Shown one piece after another: positions 27,136-35,261 of a DNA stretch of 41,252 nucleotides (position 1 is the first letter of the stretch; each line of letters starts with the position of its first letter). The notes beneath the pieces were generated by a model, which worked only from the letters and a program-made list of their open reading frames with translations, had not been told where the DNA came from and did no database searches. The DNA is from an uncultured bacterium (lineage in GTDB: Bacteria; Bacillota; Clostridia; Lachnospirales; Lachnospiraceae). Where the stretch lies: NCBI GenBank assembly GCA_947643145.1, contig CANRVD010000021.1, forward strand, positions 1-41,252. The letters are read 5' to 3'. The translations under genes and the position numbers were made by a program.

Positions 27136-28665
27136 ATGAACTATTTAATTGGTATTGATTTGGGAACGTCTTCTACAAAGACAGTACTTTTTGATGAAAC
27201 AGGTGAGGTAATTGCCTCTGCCGGTAAGGAGTATCCACTTTACACACCGAATAACGGATGGGCAGAGCAAAAACCAGAGGATTGGAGAGATGCTGCTTTA
27301 GAGACAATTACAGCAGTCATTAAAGAATCTGGCGTGGATAAAGAAGAAATCAAAGGACTTGGTATTTCCGGGCAGATGCATGGCCTTGTGATGTTAGATG
27401 AAAATGGCGAGGTCATTCGCCCTTCGATTATCTGGTGCGACCAGCGTACCGAAAAAGAATGTGAAGAAATCACAGAAAAAGTAGGAGCAAAACGTTTAAT
27501 TGAAATAACAGCAAACCCGGCACTGACAGGATTTACTGCCTCAAAAATTCTCTGGGTACGCAATCATGAGCCGGAAAACTATGCGAAATGTAAACACATT
27601 CTCCTTCCAAAGGACTATGTGCGCTATATCTTAACAGGTGAATTTGCTACAGAAGTATCTGATGCTTCCGGCATGCAGCTTTTAGATGTGCCAAAAAGGC
27701 AGTGGTCAGATGAAGTTTTGGAAAAACTGGATATTGACAAAAACCTTCTTGCTAAAGTATATGAATCTCCTGAAGTCACTGGAACCATCCTGCCTGAAAT
27801 CGCAGAAAAAACCGGACTTTCCACCTCTACCGTTGTAGTAGGCGGTGCTGGAGATAATGCTGCTGCAGCAGTTGGTACAGGAGTTGTAGAGGACGGAAAA
27901 GCTTTCACTACAATCGGTACCAGCGGTGTTGTTTTTGCACATTCCAGCAAAATTTCCATTGATTCAAAAGGACGTGTACATACTTTCTGCTGCGCAGTAC
28001 CTGGTGCATGGCATGTAATGGGTGTTACGCAGGCCGCCGGTTATTCCCTGGCATGGTATCTTGACAATATGGGAACAGAATTCCGCCGGGAAGCAGCTGA
28101 GAAAAACTGCAGTGTATGGTCACTTCTAAATGAAGCAGTAAACGCCAGCCCAATCGGTGCGAACCGCCTGCTTTATCTCCCATACCTGAATGGAGAACGT
28201 ACACCACATCTGGATGCAAACTGCCGCGGTGTTTTCTTTGGTCTGTCCAGTATGCATACAAAAAATGATATAGCACGTGCCGTATATGAGGGTATTTGCT
28301 ACTCCCTTACGGACTGCAAGGACATCCTCGCTGAAATGGGTGTCAATGTAAATGATATGATGGCATGTGGAGGCGGTGCTACGAATGCTGTACAGCGCCA
28401 GATGATGGCTGACATGTATGGATGTGATGTCAATACAGTTACTGCTACTGAAGGCCCTGCCCTTGGTGTTGCCATCCTTGCTGGTGTTGGTGCCGGACTA
28501 TATGGCAGCGTGGAGGAAGCCTGCAGCAAAATGATTCATAAAGACCCAGAAAAGGAATGTAAGCCAAATCCTGATAACACGAAGAAATACGATAAATTCC
28601 ATCAGATATATAAGAAACTTTATACCTCCTTAAAGGAATCCTATCAGGAAATAGCTGCATTATAA
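27136..28665 (+). CDS. xylB: xylulokinase
   Basis: Phosphorylates D-xylulose to xylulose 5-phosphate for the pentose phosphate pathway. The 509-residue FGGY kinase has the phosphate loop GIDLGTSSTKTVLFDETG (4-21), the substrate segment GQMHGLVMLDENG, the catalytic aspartate in GGAGDNAAAAVGTG, and the FGGY C-terminal signature near EGICYSLTDCKDIL and ACGGGATNAVQRQMMAD. GGAGG lies 6 nt before the ATG. It is the second gene of the operon with the upstream isomerase, after a strong hairpin. Confidence 0.93.
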   Translation: MNYLIGIDLGTSSTKTVLFDETGEVIASAGKEYPLYTPNNGWAEQKPEDWRDAALETITAVIKESGVDKEEIKGLGISGQMHGLVMLDENGEVIRPSIIWCDQRTEKECEEITEKVGAKRLIEITANPALTGFTASKILWVRNHEPENYAKCKHILLPKDYVRYILTGEFATEVSDASGMQLLDVPKRQWSDEVLEKLDIDKNLLAKVYESPEVTGTILPEIAEKTGLSTSTVVVGGAGDNAAAAVGTGVVEDGKAFTTIGTSGVVFAHSSKISIDSKGRVHTFCCAVPGAWHVMGVTQAAGYSLAWYLDNMGTEFRREAAEKNCSVWSLLNEAVNASPIGANRLLYLPYLNGERTPHLDANCRGVFFGLSSMHTKNDIARAVYEGICYSLTDCKDILAEMGVNVNDMMACGGGATNAVQRQMMADMYGCDVNTVTATEGPALGVAILAGVGAGLYGSVEEACSKMIHKDPEKECKPNPDNTKKYDKFHQIYKKLYTSLKESYQEIAAL

Positions 28666-28717
28666 TGGGAATGCCAGCACATCCATCTTCCTGTTGGATT
28701 TCATGGTAATAGGTGAT

Positions 28718-28813
28718 ATTCAGGACTGTTCGGAGCCGTTGGTGCATAAAACAGCGTCATTTGCTGTTTTATGCACCATTACGTGCTTCGCCAAGCGAAA
28801 ACGTGTCCTGAAT
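28718..28813. repeat. 96-bp hairpin element with inverted ends
   Basis: The ends are ATTCAGGAC and GTCCTGAAT. Inside are a perfect 15-bp stem GGTGCATAAAACAGC/GCTGTTTTATGCACC (28741-28777, 7-nt loop) and a smaller TTCGC/GCGAA hairpin. There is no T-tract, so a terminator is unlikely. It lies between xylB and the convergent GH5 gene and could be a small mobile or structured-RNA element. Confidence 0.6.
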
Positions 28814-28851
28814 GAAAATGATTATTCCGCTTTCTGTATTATTGTATCATT

Positions 28852-28900
28852 GTGCAAATTGAAGAATCTACTAAACAAATAGAACTTTTGACCCTAACAT
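28852..28900. repeat. 49-bp dispersed repeat, copy A
   Basis: Starts GTGCAAATTGAAGAA and ends CTTTTGACCCTAACAT. It matches 35682-35730 at 40 of 49 positions without gaps. On the plus strand it reads as open codons (VQIEESTKQIELLTLT, then stop). It ends 3 nt from the stop codon of the minus-strand GH5 gene. Confidence 0.7.
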
Positions 28901-28903
28901 GAC

Positions 28904-29905
28904 TTAATACACTTTAAACAGCCATTTTCCGGCTTTGCTAAAATCAGACTGCTTCCATCCGCCTGTCTTCTGGCAGGATGGCTTTAACAGGGCACTGGAT
29001 TCATCTTTATTTGATAAGCTCCAGCATACCCTTCCAAGTTTATAACGGTTTAAAAGCTTATTCCATTTATTTGCTTCTTTTAAATCCAGGGTGCCATTCC
29101 CAGATGCTTCACTTAGGCCAAACTCAGATACAATCACCGGAAGCCCGCCCTTAACTGCACCTTCCAGCTTATTTCTCAAATCATCCTTATGCGTTGAGGC
29201 ATAAAAATGAAAAGCATATGCAATATTACTTCCCTTAAGAGGGTTTCCTGCCGCCACATCTACATCCTGACTCCAGGTTGGCGTCCCTACAATAATAATC
29301 GCCTTCTTATTCACACTGCGGATGCTCTTTATCACAGCATTGGCATAACTCTTAATGTTTTTCCAGCTTCCTCCATCCCCATTTGGCTCGTTACAGATTT
29401 CATATAAAACATTCGTATAAGAATTATATTTCTTTGCAATCTTTTTAAAAAAGTTTTTTGCTTCTTTCTTATGGGTAAGCGGATTCCCATCACTCAGAAT
29501 ATGCCAGTCGATTATCACATACATCCCAAGGCTTGTCGCTTCCCTGACTCCTGTGTCAATGAGCTGTTCTAACTTCTTCTGGTTCTCCTTCCCACTATTG
29601 CAGTAACCGTTGTATTCCTCTGTATACAGGGCAAGGCGTATTGTATTGACTCCTTGCTTTTTTAATGACTGAAATGCACTTTTCTGGACATACTGCGGAT
29701 ACCAGGACAACCCATGCGTTGAAACTCCCTTGATTACAAAAGGCTTCCCTTCCTTATTTACAATCTGCGCTCCTTTCACCTGCAAGCGTCCGTTAGAAGA
29801 CACTGGTGAAGCCTGCGCTGTATTGCCATGACAGAGACAGCTTGTGATTATCAGCAGAGCCACAAGCCCAAGCTCCAGTAAATGTAACTTTCCCTTACGT
29901 TTCAT
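28904..29905 (-). CDS. secreted GH5 endoglucanase (GH5_2-like)
   Basis: A 333-residue glycoside hydrolase family 5 enzyme, likely hydrolysing beta-1,4-glucans. The start at 29905 has GGAGG 7 nt upstream. The N-terminus is basic and then hydrophobic; either a signal peptidase I site after AQA (near residue 35) or a lipobox (ITSC) could apply, so it may be free or lipid-anchored. IKGVSTHGLSWYP, YVIIDWHILSDGNP and YEICNEPN (acid/base Glu) and IVSEFG (nucleophile Glu) are all present. There is no carbohydrate-binding module. It follows nadC by 85 bp on the same strand, with no clear terminator between, but the functional link with NAD synthesis is not obvious. Confidence 0.9.
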   Translation of the reverse strand: MKRKGKLHLLELGLVALLIITSCLCHGNTAQASPVSSNGRLQVKGAQIVNKEGKPFVIKGVSTHGLSWYPQYVQKSAFQSLKKQGVNTIRLALYTEEYNGYCNSGKENQKKLEQLIDTGVREATSLGMYVIIDWHILSDGNPLTHKKEAKNFFKKIAKKYNSYTNVLYEICNEPNGDGGSWKNIKSYANAVIKSIRSVNKKAIIIVGTPTWSQDVDVAAGNPLKGSNIAYAFHFYASTHKDDLRNKLEGAVKGGLPVIVSEFGLSEASGNGTLDLKEANKWNKLLNRYKLGRVCWSLSNKDESSALLKPSCQKTGGWKQSDFSKAGKWLFKVY

Positions 29906-29990
29906 AAATAACCTCCATTTTCCCAGTATCCCAAACAATTCACCGTATTTTTCCCAACAATTAAGTATTTCAACAGTTTTTCCGCGGGAA

Positions 29991-30845
29991 TTAAACCGCA
30001 TGCAAATTCTTCAGGGAAATATCCATAATCGGTGCGGAATGCGTTAATGCACCGCTGGATACATAATCCACCCCGACATCTAATATATTCTGAATATTTT
30101 CTTTTGTCACGTTGCCGGAACACTCTGTCTGCGCTCTTCCATCAATTATCCGAATCGCCTCTTTCATCTGTTCCGGTGACATATTGTCAAGCATAATAAT
30201 ATCAGCGCCAGCTTCTACTGCTTCTTTCACCATATCCAGATTTTCCACTTCCACTTCAATCTTATGCACAAAAGAAGCATATTCCTTTGCCATCTGAACC
30301 GCCTTTGTAATGCTTCCAGCCGCTCCAATATGGTTATCTTTTAACATAACACCATCTGATAAGTTAAAACGGTGATTGCTTCCACCGCCAACCTTAACAG
30401 CATATTTTTCAAAAATACGCATATTCGGAGTTGTCTTTCTGGTATCCAAAAGTGTCGTTTTTCCACCTTCCAATAACTTTACAATGGAGTTTGTATATGT
30501 TGCAATTCCACTCATACGCTGCAAATAATTCAGTGCCGTACGTTCACCGGAAAGCAGCGCCCGGATATCTCCCGTTACGACTGCCATCAAATCCCCATTC
30601 TTCACAAAATCTCCGTCTTTTGCACGCATATCAAATGCAACCGTATCATCCAGCAGTTCAAAGACCCTGCAAAACACATTTAATCCGGCAACAATGCCAT
30701 CCTGCTTGCAAATCAGTTCTACCTGCCCCTTCTGATACTCCGGCATTACGGCATTTGTTGAAATATCTTCACTGGTAATATCCTCTTCCAGTGCCTGCAT
30801 AATCAGCTTATCTACATTTACCTTTAAAGTAATAGAATCATTCAT
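29991..30845 (-). CDS. nadC: quinolinate phosphoribosyltransferase (carboxylating)
   Basis: Makes nicotinate mononucleotide from quinolinate and PRPP in de novo NAD synthesis. The 284-residue length is standard. Motifs: GERTALNYLQRMSGIAT, LDTRKTTPNMR, GGSNHRFNLSDGVMLKDNH and VSSGALTHSAP. Its ATG lies 8 nt inside the end of nadB, indicating translational coupling. Confidence 0.97.
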   Translation of the reverse strand: MNDSITLKVNVDKLIMQALEEDITSEDISTNAVMPEYQKGQVELICKQDGIVAGLNVFCRVFELLDDTVAFDMRAKDGDFVKNGDLMAVVTGDIRALLSGERTALNYLQRMSGIATYTNSIVKLLEGGKTTLLDTRKTTPNMRIFEKYAVKVGGGSNHRFNLSDGVMLKDNHIGAAGSITKAVQMAKEYASFVHKIEVEVENLDMVKEAVEAGADIIMLDNMSPEQMKEAIRIIDGRAQTECSGNVTKENIQNILDVGVDYVSSGALTHSAPIMDISLKNLHAV

Positions 30846-32127
30846 GACTTTTCCGCTCCCTTTCTATCTCATCTAACACAATCGTGCGATATTCTTCTTT
30901 TAATTTCTTTGTATCCTGATAATCTTTTAAATCTGCCATACGAGAGATATCTGTAAAATCCACTCCTGAAATCTGTCCTTCAATATCCTCTGCTGCCCTT
31001 TTTGCAAAAACCATCGATTCTAACAAAGAATTACTTGCCAGACGGTTCTTTCCATGTACCCTGTTACAGGAAGTTTCTCCTATTGCATAGAGATATTCCA
31101 TGGATGTTTTACTGGCAAGATTTACTTTAATACCACCCATAAAGTAATGCTGTGCCGGCACCACCGGAATACATTCCTTCATCGCATCAAAGCCCTCTTC
31201 CTTACACTGCTGCAGAATATTTGGAAAATGGCTCTCGATTTCCTCTTTTGGTATCTTTTCCATAGAAAGCCAGACATATGGCATATTGTCCTTTGCCATC
31301 TGCTTTTTAATCTCTGCTGTTACCACATCCCTCGGAAGCAGTTCATTACAAAAACGCTCTTTATTTTTATTCAAAAGGATAGCACCCTCACCACGGACAG
31401 ATTCTGAAATCAGAAAACGCCTTCCTGATTTTTCTGAATATAGCGTAGTCGGATGAATCTGTATATAATCAAGATGCTGCAATTCTATATTATGACGTTT
31501 TGCAATCGCAAGCGCGTCCCCCGTAATATGGCGAAAATTTGTAGAATGCTGGTACAATCCACCAAGACCGCCACAAGCCAGTACCGTATACTTCGCCTGA
31601 ACCATTTCTAAGGAACCATCTGCCGCCTGCATCACAATCCCATGACATCCTTTCTCATCTTCGATAATATCTAACATCATGGTATGTTCCAAAATCGTTA
31701 TATTATCCCTTTGATAAGCCTGTGCCAAAAGCTTACCCGTAATCTCCTTCCCCGTCGAATCCTTATGGAAAAGGATACGCGGCATACTGTGACCGCCTTC
31801 TCTTGTAAAAGCCAGTTCCTTTCCATTATGGTTAAAATCCACGCCAAATTCTAACAGTTCTTTTGCAACATCCTGTGAAGAGCGAATCATTACTTCTACA
31901 GAAGCCTTATCATTTTCATAATGGCCTGCACGCATGGTATCCTCAAAGTATGCTTCGTAATCCTCTTCTCCACGAAGCATACACATACCTCCCTGAGCCA
32001 GAAAAGAGTCACTTTTATCTACAGCTTCCTTTGTAATCATCAAAATCTGTGTCTGTCTGGAAAAATGAAGCGCACAAAATAACCCTGCCGCACCTGTTCC
32101 TACAATAATTACATCTGTTTTCGTCAT
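30838..32127 (-). CDS. nadB: L-aspartate oxidase (short form)
   Basis: The FAD enzyme oxidising L-aspartate to iminoaspartate, the first step to quinolinate. The start is set at the ATG at 32127, preceded by GAGGAAA, giving 429 residues. The FAD site is VIIVGTGAAGLFCAL, with EGGHSMPRIL, PRDVVTAEI and PAQHYFMGGIKVN as further family marks. It is about 100 residues shorter than the E. coli enzyme and lacks most of the C-terminal helical part, a form seen in clostridia. The partner quinolinate synthase gene nadA is not in the window. Confidence 0.92.
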   Translation of the reverse strand: MTKTDVIIVGTGAAGLFCALHFSRQTQILMITKEAVDKSDSFLAQGGMCMLRGEEDYEAYFEDTMRAGHYENDKASVEVMIRSSQDVAKELLEFGVDFNHNGKELAFTREGGHSMPRILFHKDSTGKEITGKLLAQAYQRDNITILEHTMMLDIIEDEKGCHGIVMQAADGSLEMVQAKYTVLACGGLGGLYQHSTNFRHITGDALAIAKRHNIELQHLDYIQIHPTTLYSEKSGRRFLISESVRGEGAILLNKNKERFCNELLPRDVVTAEIKKQMAKDNMPYVWLSMEKIPKEEIESHFPNILQQCKEEGFDAMKECIPVVPAQHYFMGGIKVNLASKTSMEYLYAIGETSCNRVHGKNRLASNSLLESMVFAKRAAEDIEGQISGVDFTDISRMADLKDYQDTKKLKEEYRTIVLDEIERERKSHE

Positions 32128-32206
32128 AATAATTTCCTCTACATTTCGTGCAAAGGCGCCATAATACATCTTATGGTAAATTGCACTGCTTTTGTGCCGT
32201 CAATTG

Positions 32207-32237
32207 ATTATAGGAAGCCGTTTTTGCTTCCTATAAT
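32207..32237. promoter_or_regulatory. perfect palindrome at the nadB transcript start
   Basis: ATTATAGGAAGC and GCTTCCTATAAT, perfect 12-bp arms around a 7-nt centre. It begins about where the nadB transcript should start, so it could be an operator for an NAD-responsive repressor or a 5' hairpin in the mRNA. It does not match any NiaR or NrtR site that I can recall with confidence. Confidence 0.6.
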
Positions 32238-32243
32238 ATACCG

Positions 32244-32272
32244 AGTATAGCATAATCTACTTCTGATTACAA
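32244..32272 (-). promoter_or_regulatory. sigma-A promoter of nadB-nadC
   Basis: On the minus strand TTGTAA, 17 nt, TATACT, about 120 nt before the nadB start codon. Confidence 0.72.
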
Positions 32273-32291
32273 GGTTGCTCCGCTTACAAAC

Positions 32292-32328
32292 TATTACTTC
32301 GCTGTGAGACTTAACAGCCGAAGTAATA
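32292..32328. promoter_or_regulatory. inverted repeat upstream of the chemoreceptor promoter
   Basis: TATTACTTCG-CTG pairs with CAG-C-CGAAGTAATA around a 10-nt centre. It ends 2 nt before the -35 box of the plus-strand promoter, the position of an activator or repressor site. Confidence 0.5.
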
Positions 32329-32329
32329 A

Positions 32330-32358
32330 TTGCAATTTTATCATAAATCCTGTATAAT
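32330..32358 (+). promoter_or_regulatory. sigma-A promoter of the PocR-type chemoreceptor
   Basis: TTGCAA, 17 nt, TATAAT, about 50 nt before the ATG; TGAGGAGG lies 8 nt upstream of the start codon. Confidence 0.82.
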
Positions 32359-32408
32359 AGTTAATAGCGTGAAGTAAGAACGAATTTTTCTACTATGAGG
32401 AGGTAAGT

Positions 32409-33197
32409 ATGGATATTAGAGATTTTATGGACTTGGAAAAATTACAATTACTGCAGGATAAGTTCTCTGATGCAACAGGTTTAGCAGCCATTGCTTGTGA
32501 TGATAAAGGGGAATATATTACGAAAGGTAGTAATTTCACTGACTTTTGTATGAAATATACGCGTGGTTGTGCAGAAGGCAACCGTCGTTGTGTTAAATGC
32601 GACACCGATGGTAACGGTACATATTTCTGTCATGCAGGATTAATGGATTTTAATGTTCCAATCATTGTTGACGGAAAAAAATTAGGTAATGTAATTGGTG
32701 GACAAATCCTCCCAAAAGAGCCGGACGAAGAGCAGTTCCGTGCAACTGCAGAGGAACTTGGAATTGACCCGGATGGCTATATTAATGCATTGAAAAAAGT
32801 TCCTGTCAGCGACGAAAAGAAAATTCGTGCTTCAGCAGAATTATTTGGTTTAATGGTAAATCTTCTTGTTAATACAGAATATTCCCATACACACAATCAT
32901 GGCAAGTTAGATGCATTAAGCAATGAAATCAATCATGCTACAGAAGTGATTGAAACAATTAATAATAACACACATTCTCTGAAATCTATTGCAAACAAAC
33001 AGAAGATGCTTTCCCTGAATGCCTCCATTGAAGCAGCAAGAAGCGGTGAGGCTGGTGTTGGATTTGCCGTAGTAGCAAAAAGCATGGGCGAATTATCATC
33101 CCAGTCTGCAACCATCTATGGTGATATCGAAAAGTCTGTAATTGAAGTAACCAGTTCCATTGAAAAACTGGCTGATTTATTCAAAGAAGCAGAATAA
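32409..33197 (+). CDS. soluble PocR-domain chemoreceptor with short MCP signalling tip
   Basis: A 262-residue cytoplasmic protein. Residues 5-165 match the PocR ligand-binding domain: LQLLQDKFSDATGLAAIACD, then four cysteines in FCMKYTRGCAEGNRRCVKCD plus YFCHAG, which could hold a metal or Fe-S centre, and PIIVDGKKLGNVIGGQILP. Residues 170-262 form a methyl-accepting-type helical hairpin whose tip MLSLNASIEAARSGEAGVGF is the CheA/CheW contact region. There are no membrane spans. The signalling part is much shorter than in standard receptors. It probably senses an intracellular metabolite. CheD at 20553 may act on it, but methylation or deamidation sites are not evident. Confidence 0.85.
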   Translation: MDIRDFMDLEKLQLLQDKFSDATGLAAIACDDKGEYITKGSNFTDFCMKYTRGCAEGNRRCVKCDTDGNGTYFCHAGLMDFNVPIIVDGKKLGNVIGGQILPKEPDEEQFRATAEELGIDPDGYINALKKVPVSDEKKIRASAELFGLMVNLLVNTEYSHTHNHGKLDALSNEINHATEVIETINNNTHSLKSIANKQKMLSLNASIEAARSGEAGVGFAVVAKSMGELSSQSATIYGDIEKSVIEVTSSIEKLADLFKEAE

Positions 33198-33232
33198 AAA
33201 AAGTTTTAATAACTGTCAATAATATAAAATTC

Positions 33233-33257
33233 AGGGCAGCCGTCAGCCGGCTGCCTT
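33233..33257. terminator. likely bidirectional terminator between the chemoreceptor and hydG
   Basis: AGGGCAGCC pairs with GGCTGCCTT around a 7-nt loop, with AT-rich sequence on both sides (AAAATTTAT and, on the minus strand, GAATTTTAT). The genes converge here. Confidence 0.65.
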
Positions 33258-33305
33258 AAAATTTATACCATAAAAGTTTCTGCTAGAAATATAATCCATT
33301 AAAAT

Positions 33306-34724
33306 TTAAAAGCGAAAATCTCTCTTTCCCCCATTCATTTCATTTAGGTATTCCAGTGCTTTCTTTCTTACATTTTCATTCGGAACTGTCAAAATCTCTT
33401 TTGCAATCAGCTCCTCCCCTATCTTCTTTGTATCCGGTGATGCATAATCCTCCAAGTATTCTTTTAAAGTCATAAGGGCATTTGGCTGACAACAGTTGAC
33501 AATCTGGCCAGATTTCAGAAGTGACATAAAACGGTCTCCTGTTCTGCCTGCCCTGTAGCATGCTGTACAAAAACTTGGAATATAACCAAGGCGCATCAGC
33601 CAGTTAACCACTTCATCTAAAGTTCTGGTATCGCTTACATCAAACTGTGCAGAACTGTCATCACGTTCCGGTACGGTATACCCGCCTACACTAGTTCGGG
33701 AACCCCCGCTAATCTGTGAAATCCCAAGCTTTAACACATTTTCCCGCGTTCTCTGGGACTCTCTGGTAGAAATAATCATTCCGGTATATGGCACAGCAAT
33801 ACGGATAATTGATACAATCTTTTCAAAGATTTCATCTGGTACTGCATTTGAAAAATCAGCCGTATCAATATCGTCTGCCGGACAAATCCGCGGCACACTG
33901 ATTGTATGAGGTCCAACCCCCTGTGCTGCCTCTAAATGCTCTGCATGCATCAAAAGCCCGACAAGTTCATACGAATATCCTTCTAATCCAAACAATACAC
34001 CAAGCCCTACATCATCAATGCCACCCTGCATTGCACGGTCCATCGCCTCTGTATGATAAGCATAATCATGCTTTGGTCCTGTCGGATGAAGCTTTTCATA
34101 TGACTCCTTATTATATGTTTCCTGAAATAAGATATAGGTTCCAATTCCCGCATCTTTTAACTTCGCATAGTCCTCTACAGTTGTAGCCGCAATATTTACA
34201 TTTACACGGCGGATTGCCCCATTCTTATGCTTTATGCTGTATATGGTGTCAATACTTTCCAGTATATATTCCAATGGATTATTAACCGGGTCTTCTCCTG
34301 ATTCAATCGCCAGACGTTTATGTCCCATATCCTGTAACGCAATTACCTCCTGACGAATTTCTTCCTGGGTCAGCTTCTTACGTGGTATATGCTTGTTTTT
34401 ATAATGATACGGACAATAAGTACAGCCGTTTACACAGTAATTTGACAAATATAATGGTGCAAACATAACAATCCGTCTTCCATAAAACTTTTCCTTAATT
34501 TCCATCGCAAGTTGCCGGATAGCTTCATTCGCCTCTGGAATATCACACTCCATCAACACTGCTGCCTCCCTGTGGTTAATCCCTTTCGCTTCCTTTGCTT
34601 TATCCAAAATTGCAAAAACTAATTCTTTATTATTCTTATTTTCCTTGGCATATTCCAAAGATTCCATGATTTCTCCATGATGAATAAACTCTTCTGCTTT
34701 TAAAGATTTCATATCATATTTCAT
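33306..34724 (-). CDS. hydG: [FeFe]-hydrogenase H-cluster maturase HydG
   Basis: A radical SAM enzyme that cleaves tyrosine to supply CO and cyanide for the hydrogenase H-cluster. At 472 residues it has the radical SAM CX3CX2C motif in NYCVNGCTYCPYHYKNK and the C-terminal CX2CX22C site for the auxiliary cluster (CTACYRAGRTGDRFM to the second Cys of VNCCQPNAL). GCAGGAAATTGAT precedes the ATG. It lies 96 bp downstream of the TM1266-type regulator on the same strand. HydE, HydF and the hydrogenase itself are not in the window. Confidence 0.96.
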   Translation of the reverse strand: MKYDMKSLKAEEFIHHGEIMESLEYAKENKNNKELVFAILDKAKEAKGINHREAAVLMECDIPEANEAIRQLAMEIKEKFYGRRIVMFAPLYLSNYCVNGCTYCPYHYKNKHIPRKKLTQEEIRQEVIALQDMGHKRLAIESGEDPVNNPLEYILESIDTIYSIKHKNGAIRRVNVNIAATTVEDYAKLKDAGIGTYILFQETYNKESYEKLHPTGPKHDYAYHTEAMDRAMQGGIDDVGLGVLFGLEGYSYELVGLLMHAEHLEAAQGVGPHTISVPRICPADDIDTADFSNAVPDEIFEKIVSIIRIAVPYTGMIISTRESQRTRENVLKLGISQISGGSRTSVGGYTVPERDDSSAQFDVSDTRTLDEVVNWLMRLGYIPSFCTACYRAGRTGDRFMSLLKSGQIVNCCQPNALMTLKEYLEDYASPDTKKIGEELIAKEILTVPNENVRKKALEYLNEMNGGKRDFRF

Positions 34725-34820
34725 ATCAATTTCCTGCCTTTCACACTTTTTATGCTTTTCTCATAAAAAGAAAGCATTATTACTGCAACTCTATAAATAT
34801 TCGATATTATTATAGAATTA

Positions 34821-35066
34821 TTAATTTTTGGAATAAACAGCCTTAGAGCTGACTCCTGCAAGCATCCCCAGTTTCCCTGACAATGCATTAATCACCTCAC
34901 TGGACGCATCTAATACAATGCTGATAATCGAAAGATTTTTCTCACGGTAAGGCATTCCCATTCTGCCAATAATGTACTCCCTGTATTCATGCAGTAAATC
35001 ATTGACCGCCATCACACTTTCCGATTCTTCTACTATAATCCCAAGTATTGCAATTCGTCTTTCCAT
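34821..35066 (-). CDS. TM1266-type iron-only hydrogenase system regulator
   Basis: An 81-residue ACT-like protein: MERRIAILGIIVEESESV, HEYREYIIGRMGMPYREKNLS, IISIVLDASSEVINALSGKLG and LAGVSSKAVYSK. This is the pattern of the putative regulator often found beside hydrogenase maturation genes. The start at 35066 is chosen because GAGGAGG lies 5 nt upstream and the family length is about 80; the frame stays open 58 codons further without a recognisable domain. Its regulatory action has not, to my knowledge, been defined. Confidence 0.85.
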   Translation of the reverse strand: MERRIAILGIIVEESESVMAVNDLLHEYREYIIGRMGMPYREKNLSIISIVLDASSEVINALSGKLGMLAGVSSKAVYSKN

Positions 35067-35229
35067 TCCATCCTCCTCTGCCATATTTTTGATAATGGAC
35101 ACAAGCATCATTTCCTGTAATTTTTTTGCCGCCAAGTCCCCACAATTCTTGCAATGTACTGCTATTACTCCGCTGATATTTAACCGCAGAATAATATATT
35201 GCTGAGAAAATTCTCTTATAACGCAACAA

Positions 35230-35261
35230 ATGCGTCTCATGCCTTAAGGCATGAAACGCAT
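35230..35261 (-). promoter_or_regulatory. 32-nt palindrome upstream of the TM1266-hydG pair
   Basis: On the minus strand ATGCGTTTCATGCC pairs with GGCATGAGACGCAT around TTAA, 14 bp with one G-U, followed by TTTGTTGCG. The G-U pair exists only in the minus-strand RNA, which suggests an RNA hairpin (leader or terminator) of minus-strand transcription. The gap 35067-35739 also holds a 49-bp repeat and short open stretches but no gene that I can support. Confidence 0.55.

Noticed and set aside
35067-35240. 58-codon N-terminal extension of the TM1266-type regulator
   Set aside because: The family is about 80 residues, the inner ATG has a strong ribosome binding site, and the extension has no recognisable domain. 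Kept only as a finding about the leader.
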